DNA from: Mugil cephalus
Lineage: Eukaryota > Chordata > Actinopteri > Mugiliformes > Mugilidae
Assembly (NCBI RefSeq): GCF_022458985.1
Contig: NC_061775.1
Location: 26,246,319 to 26,310,318 of the forward strand
Direction of reading: 5' to 3'
Length of the DNA: 64,000 bases
Shown: one piece after another, positions 1 through 12,800 of the stretch
Layout of the letters: each line of letters begins with the position of its first letter
How positions within the stretch are numbered: the stretch's first letter is position 1
Translations under genes and position numbers: made by a program
Notes under the pieces: generated by a model
Databases searched by the model: none
The model's input: only the letters and a program-made list of their open reading frames with translations
What the model was told of the DNA's origin: nothing

Positions 1-61
1 CTGACTCGCCGCTACCAGTGAAATTTAAAGTTTATTCGTTTTGTTTCCTGTGAATCTCCAG

Positions 62-155
62 GTTGTTGGAGGAGCTGCTGAACAAGTTTAAGAGCAGCAT
101 GCAGCTCCAGCTCACCTGCTTCCAGCCCTCGTCCATCCAGCCTGTCAAGAGATAA
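62..155 (+). CDS. exoc2: EXOC2 (exocyst subunit Sec5), last coding exon, partial
   Basis: The exon follows a clear acceptor (AG at 60-61) and reads one base plus 30 codons to a TAA at 153-155. It begins LLEELLNKF and ends with QLTCFQPS, IQPVKR, then stop. The rest of the gene lies to the left of the window. EXOC2 is a subunit of the octameric exocyst, which tethers secretory vesicles to the plasma membrane and binds Ral GTPases. The short peptide alone is not diagnostic. The call rests mainly on position: in human, EXOC2 and IRF4 are tail-to-tail neighbours, and this exon is tail-to-tail with the IRF4 gene here. The phase (one base carried over from the previous exon) and the presence of a poly(A) signal 310 bp later fit a terminal exon. 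Another gene ending here cannot be excluded. Confidence 0.62.
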
Positions 156-467
156 ACCTTCCACTCCACTGTCTCTTATCTCTAATGTGCACTCAGCTAT
201 ATCTTTTCAGTTATCACTTTATTGTTTACTCATCGCTTCTTTTTTTCAGTGTCACTTTCAATGTCTGTTCATCTAATCTTGAAGACACTAAATGAGTCGA
301 TTTCATTGTTACTGTGCAGGACAGTCCCAGTTGTGCTGGTTATGCTAATGATGCACGGACTCTCACGTAGCCAGCAGGCAGCGTGGCTACCCCGAGAAGG
401 TTCTGGATCGAGCCTCAGTCAAGCTCTAAAGCCCCTAAACATGAACCCTGTGCCACCTGCATTGCCC

Positions 468-473
468 AATAAA
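468..473 (+). terminator. Poly(A) signal AATAAA for the EXOC2-like gene
   Basis: AATAAA lies 312 bp after the EXOC2 stop and is followed within 40 bp by a T/G-rich stretch (TTTTGGGGGGTGTTGTG), the usual downstream element. This predicts a 3' UTR of about 335 bases. Confidence 0.6.
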
Positions 474-574
474 ATAATCCAAGTTACTTTTGGGGGGTGT
501 TGTGTTTTCATTTAGTAGTTGGTGTCAAAGGCCACTCACCTGAAGGGTGAAGTGTTTCGTTAGGTTAAATGTAA

Positions 575-1570
575 TACAGCACGGGAAATAAGTATTGAAC
601 ACAATTTTTCATAGTTAACATATTTCTTAAGGTGCTATTGACATGAAATTTTCACCAGGTGTTGGTAACAACCCAAGTAATCCATACATAGAAAGAAACC
701 AAAACAAATAAGTTCAGAAATTAAGTTATGGGTAAAAATGTGAAATGACACGGGGAAAAAGTATTGAACACGCTTACTGATATTTATTTAATACTTTGCA
801 CAAAAGCCTTTGTTGGTAATGAAGCTTCAAGATGCCTCCTGTATGAATAAACTAGTCGCATGCATTGCTCAGGTGTGATTTCCACACAAACAGTCTTTAA
901 ATCTTGTATGAACTCTGATTTTTAGTTCTTTCCATAGATTTTCCGTTGGGTTCCAGTCAGGTTCCATGTCAGGGCCGTTCTAGCAGCTTTATTTTCTTTC
1001 TCTGAAACCAGTGGAGAGTTTCCTTGGCTCTGTGTTTGGGATCATTGTCTTTATGAAATGTCCACCCTCGTTTCATCGTCATCATTCTGATAGACGGCAG
1101 CAGATTTTTCTCAAGAATGTCTCGGCACATTTTTCCATTCACCCTCCCTTCAGTTATATGAAGTTATTTGCATATAACATATAACAGCCCCACACCGTGA
1201 TGTTCCCACCTCCAAACTTCACTGTCGTATGGTGTTTTGGGGATGATGTGCAGTGCATTTTGTGTTATGGAATCCAAAGAGTTCAGTTTTGCTCTCATCT
1301 GACCAGACTATGTTCTCCCAGTATTTTACAGTCTTGTCCAGACGTTGTGCAGCAAACTTTAAACGAGCTTCAACATGCTTTTTCTTCAGAAATGGAGTGT
1401 TGCGTGGTGAGCGTGCACACAGGCCATGGCTTTTGAGTGCATTGCTTGTTGTTTTCTTTGAAACAACTGTACCTGCTAATTCCAGGTCTTTCTGAAGCTC
1501 TCCACTAGTGGTCCTCGGCTCCTGGACGACTCTTCTGATGGTTCTTTTCACTCCTCTGTCAGAAATCTTG
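575..1570 (-). mobile_element. Tc1-like DNA transposon, decayed, right end missing
   Basis: The terminal motif GGGAAATAAGTATTGAACAC (near 582-602) recurs as a near copy at about 752-772. The spacing of about 175 bp matches the inner and outer direct repeats (IR/DR type) of many fish Tc1-like elements. Inside, the minus strand from 1551 to 1219 encodes 110 residues of transposase, with an N-terminal helix-turn-helix region (TTSGELQKDLELAG) and the first DDE-domain block (ENIVWSDESKTELFG). A further conserved block (VKFGGGNITVWGCY) continues in another frame towards 1190, so the gene is frameshifted. No matching right inverted repeat is seen; the homology ends near 1570, shortly before another element. 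Confidence 0.8.
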
Positions 1571-1678
1571 TGAGGAGAACCTGGCTGAGTGACTCAGTTA
1601 TTGACTCACAGCCTCCTCCTGAATGACATTTAACTGAAATCCACCTCTCAGCAATTTAGTGAACTGATACACTTTTCA

Positions 1679-1858
1679 GGCACAACATTTACTGTGTCAT
1701 TGCTGTGGTCTGGTCTGGGTGGGTGAAACATGTCTAAGTCACATCGACATGAATTAATACCAGGTGCAAAAGTTTCCCAGCAGAACGCTGAATTGTCACA
1801 AGATGATTAATGTTTACTTCTCCCGTCAGTGGTCATAATGTTGTGGCTGATCGGTGTG
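1679..1858 (-). mobile_element. Internally deleted Tc1-like element, copy 1 of 4
   Basis: The stretch ends in the inverted repeat GTGGTCATAATG...GGCTGATCGGTGT (about 1829-1858), the terminus of a widespread fish Tc1-like family. Its body (AAACATGTCTAAGT, CAAAAGTTTCCCAGCAGAACG) is the reverse complement of a piece of that family's transposase. It is shorter than the copies at 7 kb and 56 kb. Confidence 0.7.
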
Positions 1859-1956
1859 CATGCCGACTGTAGACTGTGCAGTGAAAAATCACTTTCATCA
1901 TATCTGTTTAATATGTTTATTATGCATCTGGACTTGCAGAGTTTCTTGAAGATGTT

Positions 1957-3070
1957 TCACTATATCGCCAAAGGTATTCACTCACTGATCCAAATAACTG
2001 AATACAAGTCTTCTATCCACTTCCATGGCTACAGACGTATAAATCAAGCCCCTCGTCATTGCAGACTGCTTCTACGAACATTAGTGAGAGAATGGGGTGC
2101 TCTCAGGAGCTCAGTGAATTCCAGCGTGGTCCTGTGACAGGATGCCACCTCTGCAACAAGTCCAGTCGTGAAGTTTCCTCACTAATGAAATATTCCACAG
2201 TCAACTCTCTGTGGTTTTACAACAAAGTCTAAGCGATTTTTTTAACGACAGCAACTCGGCCAAGTAAAATGACAGAGCGAAGTCAGAGGTTGTCAACTTT
2301 ATGCAGAGTTGATGTCCACAGACCTTCAAACTTCATGTGGCCTTCAGATTAGTTTAAGAACATAGTCTAAAGAGAGAGCTTCATGGAATGGGATTCCATG
2401 GCCGAGCAGCTGCATCCAAATGTAATGCAAAGCGTTGCCACTTGACTCTAGATCAGGGTTTTCCAAAAAGGTGTTTTTACCATGACCTGGATGAGAGAAC
2501 CTGGAGAACCTTCACAGACATAGATCACGCTGGTAACCTGATGGACTAGTCTGGGTTTGGAGGTTTCCAGGAGAACGGTCCTGGTCTGACTGCGTTGGGC
2601 CAAGTGTGAATTATGGTGTGAGGTTGTTTTTCAGTAGCAGGGCTTGGCCCCTTAGTTCCAGTGAAAGGAACTCTGAATGCTTCAGCACACCAAGAGATTT
2701 TGGACAATTGCATGAACCTGTGCTGTTCCTACACGGCAGCTCACCAGTGCACAAAGCTCGGTCCATAAAGACCTGGATGAGGGAGTTTGGTGTGGAAGAA
2801 CTTGACTGGCCTTGCACAGAGTCCTCACCTCAACCTGATAAAACACCTTTGGGATGAATTAGATGAAGACTCTGAGCCAGGTCTTCTCGCCCAACATCAG
2901 TGTCCTAGCTCCTAGAAGAATGGTCAAAAATTCCCCTAAACAACTAAACGCGTGGAAAGCCTTACCAGAAGAGCTTAAGCTGAACCGTATGGATTAAGAA
3001 TGGGATGTCACTTTATACGTTCATATCTGTGGAAAGGAAGGAGAACGAATACTTTTGTCAACGTAGTGTA
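1957..3070 (+). mobile_element. Near full-length but broken Tc1-like transposon
   Basis: The left end (CACTATATCGCCAAAGGTATTC) and right end (GAATACTTTTGTCAACGTAGTG) are inverted repeats of one fish Tc1-like family. Between them the plus strand follows the known order of that family: the helix-turn-helix region near 2090-2300, the segment ending GGTTTGGAGGTTTCCAGGAG near 2560, and the C-terminal catalytic part near 2720-2870 (GTGTGGAAGAACTTGACTGG and GGGATGAATTAGATGAAGAC). Several frameshifts, stops and small deletions break the transposase, so no functional protein remains. Length of about 1.1 kb is shorter than the usual 1.5-1.6 kb because of internal losses. Confidence 0.85.
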
Positions 3071-4105
3071 GCTTCTTCAGGTCTAAATGACTGGAGGGGA
3101 GTTAGAGTCTTATTGGAAGTCACATGACTACGCTCTGCAACGAACAGACACTCACCTGTATTTACCATTGTTTTCCCACTTAGTGGTGTGACCCATAAAT
3201 ACCCACAGACTCATGAACGGGGGTGAGGGTAAACGCTCCCACCGTGTCATCGAATTGATGTCAGATTATATCTCAGTCCACCTCCTCTGTTCAGAGAGGG
3301 GCTTTCCAGTTTGACATACATGTCTTCCTTTGCTTCTCTTTACAATCATCTGTCTTCTCTGACTAAATAAAAAAGAGTCAAAGACGAGTGTCCTCAAGGA
3401 GGAAAGCTTCAATAACGTCTGGTGATCTTTTATTTTATCACATTCGTGCTGTGGTTGCTTCAAATGGACTCTTCGTTTAACAGTTAGAGGCAAAATCAGT
3501 CACAGTGTTTTAATAAAAGAGAAAAGTTGTGTGTGATGAGGGCTTATACTTCTCTTATAGTCTTCACATCTAGTGTCTGTATTTGCTATGATTGATTCGT
3601 GGGGGATTTTTGTTGTCTCCAAATTTCTTTAGGGATGTTTCATTTTGACCATTTTGTTGTGATTATTGTTTAGTCTAGTCCACATCCTTAACTTCTGTCA
3701 CTAAAATCCATCTTTTAATCTCTTTAATGAACTAAGCTCCAAACTGAGACTGTTCTCCTTGTTGCAAACCAGATTCCCCCTCGTTGTGATTCACTTGCAT
3801 TGATTATTTTTGCTCTAACTCATTGTGTTGTCGTGTATATTTTTCCACTAATGATTTGGCTGCAGTAAAAAAACAAAACAAAAAGATGTTATCAAAATGA
3901 AATAAAAAGTTCTTTATCTTGTAAATCAGGCTATGAATCCATAAAACCTTTAAGAAAATAATATTTTTGTCAAACAACTCTACTGCAGTACTTTTACAAT
4001 ACTTCATTTTACAGCAGCTGCACTGGCAAAACAATTGTTGAACCATCTTAATTGAATTCTTTCAACTGTTAAAACACAATTGAATTTGAAAAGGTTGATC
4101 CAACT
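3071..4105. other. Intergenic DNA without recognised gene
   Basis: AT-rich sequence. Short open frames on both strands lack similarity to any family I know and lack splice or start context. No element ends were recognised. Confidence 0.5.
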
Positions 4106-4482
4106 TTAACCTCCTGAGACCCGTCGTCCTCATATGTGGACATTTAACATGTCAGTACACTTGTTTATTTATGCTTATTAACTTTTCCAGTTTGATATGA
4201 AAACAAATTCACAAGTACACGTTTGAGGACGTTGGGATTTCATTGTTTCCAATTCTGCTTTTGCCTTAAAATGAAAAGTTTTATATCTTGGTTCACATCG
4301 GGGACTTAAAATGTAATATGCAGTGAAATAACCTCCATGTCCACATAATTTCTTTTCTAAACATACTTCCAGTTTTTTTTTTTATATACTTCTTAGGTTC
4401 TGCTAATCCCAAATACCTAAAGATCTAAATGTTAAGAAATTACGATGCATTCCAAACAAATGTTCCGGTCCCTGGAGGTTAA
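4106..4482. mobile_element. TTAA-flanked repeat element, copy 1 of 3
   Basis: The left boundary reads TTAA followed by CCTCCTGAGACC (4106-4121). The right boundary reads CCGGTCCCTGGAGG followed by TTAA (4479-4482), a degenerate inverted copy of the left end. Internal words (CCTCATATGTGGACA, TATTTATGCTTATTAAC, CAGTTTGATATGA) recur at 11.5 kb and 46.6-47.1 kb. TTAA target sites with short inverted ends are the mark of piggyBac-type elements; no transposase is present, so this would be a non-autonomous copy. Confidence 0.65.
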
Positions 4483-5103
4483 GTCTAATGCAAAGTGTGT
4501 CACAGCGTTAATTTCCATCAGACTTATGCTGGCTCACATCTGCATCCACATCTGCATAAAAAATCTCTCTCTGGTTCATTTTGGTAGTTTTTTTTCCTTC
4601 TTAACCGTTGTTGACCTCTCAGCCGTTTCATTGACTAACCTCTAGACTGAGACACTTCTCCTTGATGGAGGTGATCATGTGGTTTCTTGTGGTTGTAGCT
4701 CTGTTGTATTGGCTCTTTTATTCTAATCTGTGAATCCTTGAAATAATATAAATACATGTTTTTTTTTGTTTGTGTTTGGACAAAGAGGTACTAAATGTAC
4801 CCCATTCTTTAACCTTTAAAGCCATGACTTGTATTGGGCCTTATTTCGTCACATTTTATTGTGACAGTTGGTGATTTGTCCTTAACAAACCTTAAGACAT
4901 GGTTTTTACTCATCATGTGTTAATCTATGGCTCATTTTTACTATACTGCGTTTCATATGCAGATTTGTGATATATATGAAATACAGGAAGCAGCATTTTT
5001 GTCAAAGATGTGCCAAATATCTCTATTTTAAACCTTTGATCTTGCCTTGCGTTATTGTTACTTAAAACTTTTACAAAATCTACACTAAGTCAAGTTTTAG
5101 AAC

Positions 5104-5376
5104 AGCATGTGACCCAAAACTTTAGTCCAAGCAAGATGCAAAGAAAACAGTGGAAACATGGCCCAGTCTCTAGACTTTAACCCTGTGGAGCTGGTTTGTG
5201 ATGAATTGGACAGAAGAGTGAAAGCAAAGCTTCCTACATGTGAATTTCTCATAGAGATGAATAAATTATCAATCTATCTACTTACAAGTGACACACATTT
5301 CTGGGAACTTATGCGACAACATTTTGAAGAAAAATATTTGATTTCCATTTTAGAGAGAAAGAAAGTCACATATTAA
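5104..5376 (+). mobile_element. Tc1-like transposase C-terminal fragment
   Basis: The plus strand reads WPSL-like sequence in the form AQSLDFNPVELVCDELDRRV followed by KAKLPTCEF, the well-known block around the last catalytic residue of a Tc1-like family. THFWELMRQHFEEKYLISI, further on, is also family-like but is separated by an insert of about 11 codons (IEMNKLSIYL). The upstream part (CAAAACTTTAGTCCAAGC) matches the same family at 38.3 kb. No inverted repeats flank it. Confidence 0.7.
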
Positions 5377-5390
5377 ATCATCCAAAGATA

Positions 5391-7012
5391 GTGATGAGTC
5401 CACAGTCTAGAATATATTTTGGGTTATATATTAGTTTTATGATTTTTTTTCTATTTATTTATTTTTAACTTCAGTTGTTCATTTGGTCTATGCTTTCTTT
5501 TCAATAATGAGACATTAAACTGCTACATTTCAGTAAAAAAGAAAGAAATACTGGAGCCAAATGTTCCTGTGCAAGGTTCAAACGGAAAATCATAACCAGA
5601 CTGTCACCAAAACATCCACCACAGATCAGTTTGTTTTGGCAGTTTTACCGTTTTGCATTCAAGTACATCTGCAGACGGTTGGCCCTGCGTGCACCGTGGC
5701 ACAAACCGGCTGGCTTGGCCATTCATCTCTGGAGCTCCAGCTCACCAGTTCACTCATAGCGTCTGGCATGTCAGCGTCTCGCTTTGAGGCCCGGGGCGTG
5801 AGCGCGCAGGGGCGTATGCTGGGTGGGGACTGAGGTGTGGACCGTTACGCGTCAGGGCAGCAAACACATCAGTTGGAATCCAGAGGATAACGGTGACAAC
5901 AGAAAGCGTGATTACGCGCTGGTGGGCGTAGGGACTGTTGTGGTAGGCCTGTGAGTCGCTCATGCAGAGGAGGCCGAAACGTGAGAAAGTTTGACAGGAC
6001 GTGAGGGGTTAAAGGAGGTGAACGTGCTGTTTTCCTGACCCATTAAATTTCGTCTTCTGAATGTGCAAGCCACACCTGTAATGATTTCACTAATCGTTCA
6101 GCTACGGTTTGCCGCTGTCATCTACCTTCACAGACGGCTTATTTATTTTTTTCTGACTTGGTTTCCCATCGACATGTAGGGGAAAGCCACGCCGTGCAGA
6201 CTAGAGTTGTTTTGATTCTCTCTGTTCTAATCTTAGCTCTTTCCTCCCACGGATTCATTCACAAAATAAGTTCAAAGCCTGAGACCTTATCCGCTCTCCA
6301 CCGACCGGCGCTCTGTTTACAGTAACAGAGGTGAGAAGGGGGAGTTTTTTTTTCTTTCTTTTTCTTCTTCTTATTTTATTTTCATTCGCATGCCGTCTGT
6401 TCCATTCAGGAGATAACATGACGCGACCTGCACAGAAAAAAAAAAAAAAACAACGAAATGAAGCGCAGGCTTTTGATCGGCGCTCTCCTCCCTCTCTCTG
6501 TCTGTGAGTGGGTATTTGAAAGGTTGGAGAAACTTGACACATCACAGAGGAGATGTGTTTGCGCTCACCTTGATCGTGGAGACAAAAGGTGCTTCACCTG
6601 GTTCCGAGACAGATGCAGTTGTGCAGCTGGACTCAGAAAAAAACTCCCGAGTTTAATAAGAAACAAACACGTACACCACACTATGGCGTTTCCATTCGAG
6701 CTTGTTTTCGTGTCATATTGACACATTTCAGACTAAAATAATATCAATGTTTTTCTTCGCACAATGTGGTTCTTAATTGCCAAGTTAGGAAGAGGTGTAA
6801 ACTCTGGGGGCTCACACCTCCATCAAGAACTCACTGTTTTCACATCTTCATCTAGAGCTGCATCAAGATTCACTCTGATTGGTTTCTGTCTATCTGTCTG
6901 TCGCTAGCTAGCTAGCTAGCTAGATATCTTTAGCTAGCTAGCTAAAGCTATTGCACATTTTATCCAACGTGGTCTGTATTATAAACCCAATGCAGCCCAG
7001 CATTTACTTGTG
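5391..7012. other. Intergenic DNA without recognised gene
   Basis: A somewhat GC-richer part lies at about 5680-5960 and purine-rich or T-rich tracts at 6340-6450. No exon, RNA gene or element could be supported. Confidence 0.45.
6903..6944. repeat. (GCTA)n microsatellite, interrupted
   Basis: Five tandem GCTA units, then a short break (GATATCTTTA) and three further units. The unit is self-complementary (GCTAGC is palindromic), so the tract can fold on itself. Confidence 0.9.
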
Positions 7013-7497
7013 TTTAAACCAGTCTGCCACAACATTATGACCATCATGACGGGAGAAGTAAATTACATCTAAACGATCTTGTGATTCAACGTTCAACGTT
7101 CTGCTGAGAAACTTTTGGTCCTGGCATCCGTTCATGTGCATGTTACTTAGACATGTAGCCCCCACCTAGACCAGACCAGACCCCCCCACCATATAGCAAC
7201 GACACTCGTTGGTGGCAGCAGCCATCCCCAGCAGGATGAAGCCACAAAACAGCTTAGGAACAACTCAAAAAAACTCAAAAAAAATGAAGAACAGCACAAG
7301 GTGTCGACCTGGCCTCCAAATTCACTCGATCCCAAACTGATCAAGTATCTGTGGGATGACCCACAGAGCCGTCCTGTTTCCAGACCCTCTCAGAAGGCCC
7401 ATGTTCATTCTCTGATGAGTCACAACTGTTTTGGAGGATCCAGGGAGACTTACGCAATATTAAGAAGGTGGTCGTAATGCTATGCCAGATGGGTGTA
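7013..7497 (+). mobile_element. Internally deleted Tc1-like element, copy 2 of 4
   Basis: The left inverted repeat (CTGCCACAACATTATGACC, from about 7025) is followed after some 50 bp by late transposase sequence (GTTCTGCTGAGAAACTTTTGG), and the right end (AAGGTGGTCGTAATGCTATG) finishes near 7497. In between, around 7305-7360, the plus strand still reads PPNSLDPKLIKYLWDD, a decayed copy of the conserved PPNSPDLNPIEHLWD block. The N-terminal two thirds of the transposase are missing. Confidence 0.8.
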
Positions 7498-9848
7498 TAT
7501 TTATAAAGTTACCTTTAAACTTTGCTTTAACCTTGATATTTAAATATATTTTGCATCCAACATGATAGTTTTTTAGACACATGCACATAATAACTATGCC
7601 TTTGTAGTAACGTGAGTTGACCTTAATTAACGTTTTTATGGGATTTCTTTGTTCTATCAGGGGTTTGTTCATCTGACTGGTCCTGTCGTGCAACACTTAT
7701 ACTGTATGTACTATATGAAGACATCACACTAGGCTCTGGGAAGTCTCACTTAAACCCTGAAAACCTCTTCCTGCTCACGCATGTAGAGTGAACTTTATTT
7801 TGGTTTGTTGTTTTGATCGTATCATGACCTGAATGACTGAGAATCTTCAATCTGTGAATGCATTTTCACTCCACCTTCATCTATTGTCAGTTTAAGATAT
7901 TTAGAATATTTGGTTTTTCTTTATTTTATCGAGTGTGTATTCATCTAACTGCTCCTGTTGTGCAACAACTTTAGCAACTGTAGATGTTTTGGTAAAATCA
8001 GACAACGTGAAGACGTCACCTCTGACTCTTGGAAGTTTTAATCAAACCTTAAACACAGTTCAGAGTAAACTCTCTGAAGTGTTTTTCTGAACAAAACCAA
8101 CCGATGACATCTTCTCCCTCGTCTTCTAAGTGATTCTGCGGCCGTGACGATAATGTTTTCGTGGGGTTTTTTTTTTGTTGTTTTCTTTTTCTTTTCTAAT
8201 TGTTTTCCATGGAAGTGGAAACAGACTCTAATCTATGAGCAGAAGCCAGGAAGGCTTTTTCTCCAGCGCAGCGCGGAAAGCGTGGCCAACCTCTTCCTCT
8301 CTCTCTCTGTCTGTTTTTTCTCCTCCCCTCCTGATGTCATCACATTGTTTTTTATCATGTAGTGTTTGATTAACCAGCCTCTCATCCTGCATCTCAACCA
8401 CACTTCCTGTTCAGACATGCACCCATAGTACTGACGTTACCCGCGCAGCTCACACACTTATGAACAGAGCCTGTCGTTCTTAGTTTATTTATACATTTAT
8501 ATGTACACATGCATATTTATATGTAACAGAAACATTCTTTTTTTAAAGAAAAGACATTGCTTTTCTTTTTTCCTTTTCTCAGATGTTATGTTTCCAGTTG
8601 AAATGTAAAATATGTTGCTATTTTTACTATTGATACAAAATGATTTCGTACAGAATTCAGTTGAAAAAGCTTATCTAAAAATCAACGCCCTGAGTTTCCC
8701 ACACATGCACAGCCGGTCACGAGATTTCATTCATAATTTATGACATGGGGTTGATAGTGTATGTACAAGTAAAAAAAAAAAAAGAAACTACTAAAAGTTG
8801 TGGCATTTTTAGAAACATGCTTCACTCTCTTGTAGATGAGGAGGCTGATACCACGAGCATGCTAGCTCAGCTTAGCTTAGCTTAGCTTAGCTTGGCAAAA
8901 AGACTGGAGAGAGAGGGAAAGAGCTAACCTCTAAAATACATTCATTCATTCAAATTTCTGAACTGAGGTGTAAAACTTCTGCACGTTCACAAAGGCCGTG
9001 CTCTCTTGGACCTGGGTGCAGATGCAGGGTGGCCACATGTGACTCCAGGAAGTCAATTCTTATGTTTACACTTCAGGCTATGTGAGATACAGTATGCTAA
9101 TAAGGGAGCTGCAGATGCATAGGTGCAGCTCAGCCTCAGAAGGCAAAATAAACTTTAACAGATCATTTTTTGTTATTATTGTTTAAACTCCTCCATTGTG
9201 AACTGATTATGCTCCTGCAGACCTGCTTTAATTTAGGCCGAAATGGAGCATTGATGGACAGAGGTTTAACATCTAAACATCTGAGTTAAATCTGTTGCGG
9301 CTCTGATTGGTCGCAGGATTATTGATGCGAAGGTATTTCTTTCTCTGTATCGGCTAAAAAGACACAATGAAATCCAAAACCAGACTTCTAGAATTCTAAC
9401 AAGAAACTACACCATGCATGGTTGCAGCTAGGGCGACAGAATCCCTGCTTCCAGTCATTAACGCTGAGCTTTGCAAAGCAAACTTAACAAGCTCCTGCTC
9501 GCGACCTCGTATTAAACAGACAGATATGAGAGTGGCATCAATCATCTTCTCTAAAAGCACATTTCTCTCAAAACAACACGTATTTAATTAAGGCTGTTTT
9601 CTACAGTACAATCACCTCAGCTGTCAGTTTTGTTTGCATAGTAAGTATGAAAAAAATATTGTTTTATGCCCTACGATAGCCTAAACAAAACACTGAAGCC
9701 ACGCACACACGCGTACACACGCACGCACTCAACAATGCTAAAAGTCCATTATTTTATGTATAACTCCATCCGACTGCGTCTCCTGGTCTCGGAGCTCCCG
9801 TCATCCTGCTGCGCAAAAGTTTTCAACAGTCTCTCGGAGCCACACGGT
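7498..9848. other. Intergenic DNA and probable IRF4 3' UTR
   Basis: No coding exon was found. The part nearest 9848 is expected to be the IRF4 3' UTR, but no single poly(A) signal stands out. A common fish interspersed repeat shows at about 8815-8930 (with AGCTT-A pentamers) and again in part at about 9505-9560 (ATATGAGAGTGGCATCAATC). Confidence 0.45.
8869..8893. repeat. (CTTAG)n pentamer tract
   Basis: Five tandem CTTAG units inside a fish interspersed repeat. The reverse complement of the same unit (CTAAG) occurs at 63531-63554. Confidence 0.85.
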
Positions 9849-12800
9849 TCACTCCTGCAGGCTGCTGCTGTGGTGATGTGTGATGGCCCTCTGGTAGTCC
9901 TCCGGGGTGTTTATGTGGTCCGCGACGCCCGGGGGCTCGTAGCTTCGGAAGTAGTGGCCGCCCGTGGGCTGGGCGTAGTACAAGAGCTGCCTGGCGAACA
10001 GGGGCTCCACCTGTGACATGGGGGGGGGGGGGGGACCACAGCAGTCAGCGAGAGCCTTCGATCTGACTTTATTTTACACTGGAAGCAGTGACTAAGGCGC
10101 CACACAGGACAAATAGCATTTAAGTGTCTGAATTTGACCTAAACCATCCTAACTACTCACACATCTCTTGCCTCTGGCTTCTCTTAAATTTCCGACAGAG
10201 CTTCTTCTTCAGAACGCTGTTTTGTTGTTCCCCAGCTAACCCTAACCCTGGAAGCTGCCGTTCAGCTTTTCTTACTCCAATTTCGGAAACCGTTTTCAGA
10301 AATCAACCAGATGCCACGTGGTGTGGTTGAGCCTCAGGCTGCGTGGTTAAGTTTGGGTTCACATCTTCCCAAGCTGAAACCGTGTCAAAAAATCCTGAAG
10401 CTGATGAATTCAGCCTTTTCTAGTTCTTTATTTTTGTTTTTGCAGAAGTCAAAGACGCGTGCAGACATTCTGGAGCCAGGCTCGTGCTTAATCTCAGGTC
10501 GATATGCCTAGAAAACTAAATTTAGTTTTGAAACATTATGACTGTCACAAAGTTCCAACAGACTTTCAAATCTTGAGCTTTAACTTTCAAATCCTATTTC
10601 TCGCTTTTCAAACTATACTTTAAAGTTTCGACGCTTCACTCCCAGCCTTTCATATCTTAGTTTTGATTTTGAGAATTCAAGTGGAAGTAAAATGACACAA
10701 TGAAAGTGACGTGAATGTGCGTGGGACCACAGTGAGGGTTGGATTAGTTCATGTAACATGAGGGGAGTAGTCACCTGGACAGTGAGGGTCCGTCTTTGCC
10801 TCTGCGGGTCCAGACACTCGTCTCCAAAACTCAGCAGGACCTTGAAGTGAGACGGCGGCCGACCGTAGTTCTGGATCTCTGAATATCAGGAAATAAAAAG
10901 ATTGGTTTGATTTCAAGGTTTGGGTTGGAGAAATATACCAGGAGTGGCATAATTAGCGAATTCAGTAGAAGACTAAGAAGAAGAGGTTTGCTGGAAGTGG
11001 CATGACATTTGAGGGAAAACAGAATGGAAAGTCCTGGTGACATCATGTATGCAAATACAATTAGCTGTCAGGGTTTGTCACAGCTGGGGCAGTCAGCGCA
11101 TGTGGGTGGGGATGATATGTCAGCGTTGAGATCATGTGACTGTCAGCACAGCAGGAAGTGCACTTTCTAGCTAGATATTGTTGTTTTATTTTATTTTAGT
11201 CATGTAGAGATAGTTCCTCGGATTTCGATGCAAAATTAAGACCATTGCATTCAGATTAAGTTCCAGTTTGGCTGCTTTGGGTTTATTTTGTTCAGTAGAT
11301 AAAAGGGGAAAACTAATCTAATTTAAAAAGAGAACAAACACATAAAGATTCTGGAGCACCGTGGGCTTCAGAGCATCAGAACCGACTCATGTGGCCCAAC
11401 CTTTATGTTTTAGGTTTGTTGCAACTTGCTCTGCTCCTGTTTTGTCTGTCATGTACTGGTGGTGAAGGGTCAGTACACTTTATTTATGCTTATTAACCTT
11501 TCTAGTTTGATATGACATGCACAGTTTGCTATGCATTTTTAATGTATCCATTTCTTTTCATCTGGGATTAGTCAGACCTAAGAACTATAAAAACTAGTTC
11601 GTTTTTGGAAAAAACTGATGTCCTCATGTGTGGACACCGGGATTATTTCACCCAATATTATAATAAAGTCACCAATACGTAACAAAATATAAAACTGTTC
11701 ATTCTCATGTCTGAACATGGCTGTGCAAAGGCAGAAATTGCAAATAATGAAGTCCCAGCGTCCTCAGTCGAGTACTTGCTAATTAGCGAAGTCATAGGTC
11801 GATGCTAGGATAAAAATTTAAATGAAGCATAATAAACTGCCTCAAACCTAAAACCTAACATCCACATATGAGGACACACGGTCTCAGGAGGTTAAGATAA
11901 ACACTTTATGGTCAAATACAGTGACATAATCCCTGTGTCCACATATGAGGACAACTCCTTCCTGTTCAAAGATGATGCTTATTTTTTTATACTTGCCATT
12001 TGAACATGTTCTGTTTAGTAATTTCGGAAACTGAACTCATGAAGGGGACGCGGCTCTGCCGCCTGATGTCTCACTCACCGCTGAGGTAGTCCTGCGTGTG
12101 GAGCAGTTTACAGGAGACATCTTTCTCCAGCTTGTTGGGTTTGTCCCCGTACGGCGACAGGCCTCCCTGCCAGTACACCCTGCTCTGGCACAGCCTCTGA
12201 GCGTAGAGTCCGTCCGTGCCCATCCACAGCAACACGCCCCGCTCCAGCGTGGACGGCGGACTCGGGGGACACTCGTCCGCCCTCCTCAGGGCCGAGAAGG
12301 TGTCCATGGGCAGGGGCACCACCTCGGGGCTCCCGGGGGACACGTAGTGCTTCTCTGGGGAGCACGGCGCGATGTGGCAGCCCTCTGGACTGGATGTGGT
12401 CACTTCCCTCACCAGAGCGCCCCGCACGTACACGGACACATGCAGGCGGTAGTCTGCTGGAGTGAGGACACGGACAAACACACTTTAATTAGCACTTTGA
12501 GGGATTTTTGTAGATGTCATGCCCACACATTTAGGAATTAATCATACTGGCAGAAGCTAATCTGAGTTTTAAGTTCACTAGACTATGAAATATCAAAGGG
12601 ACATGTTGTTATTTCAGGCTGTTTTCAGTTCTCACTTCCACATCAAGTTTACCAGCAGCCAAGGTTTCCCTTATTACTCTATTTATATCTCGACCGATGG
12701 ATTACGCAGAGAATGGAATCAGAACCCTTCTTCATGTGACAGATTATTTTGATGTCCGACATACAGCCTCCCCCCTCTCGCCAAACCCGTCCCCCTGTAC

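Noticed and set aside
10216-10232. CTAACCCTAACCCTGG, telomere-like repeat
   Set aside because: Only two units; too short to call an interstitial telomeric repeat.
12098-12541. 147-codon plus-strand open frame opposite IRF4 exon
   Set aside because: It is the antisense shadow of the GC-rich IRF4 association-domain exon at 12453-12079.
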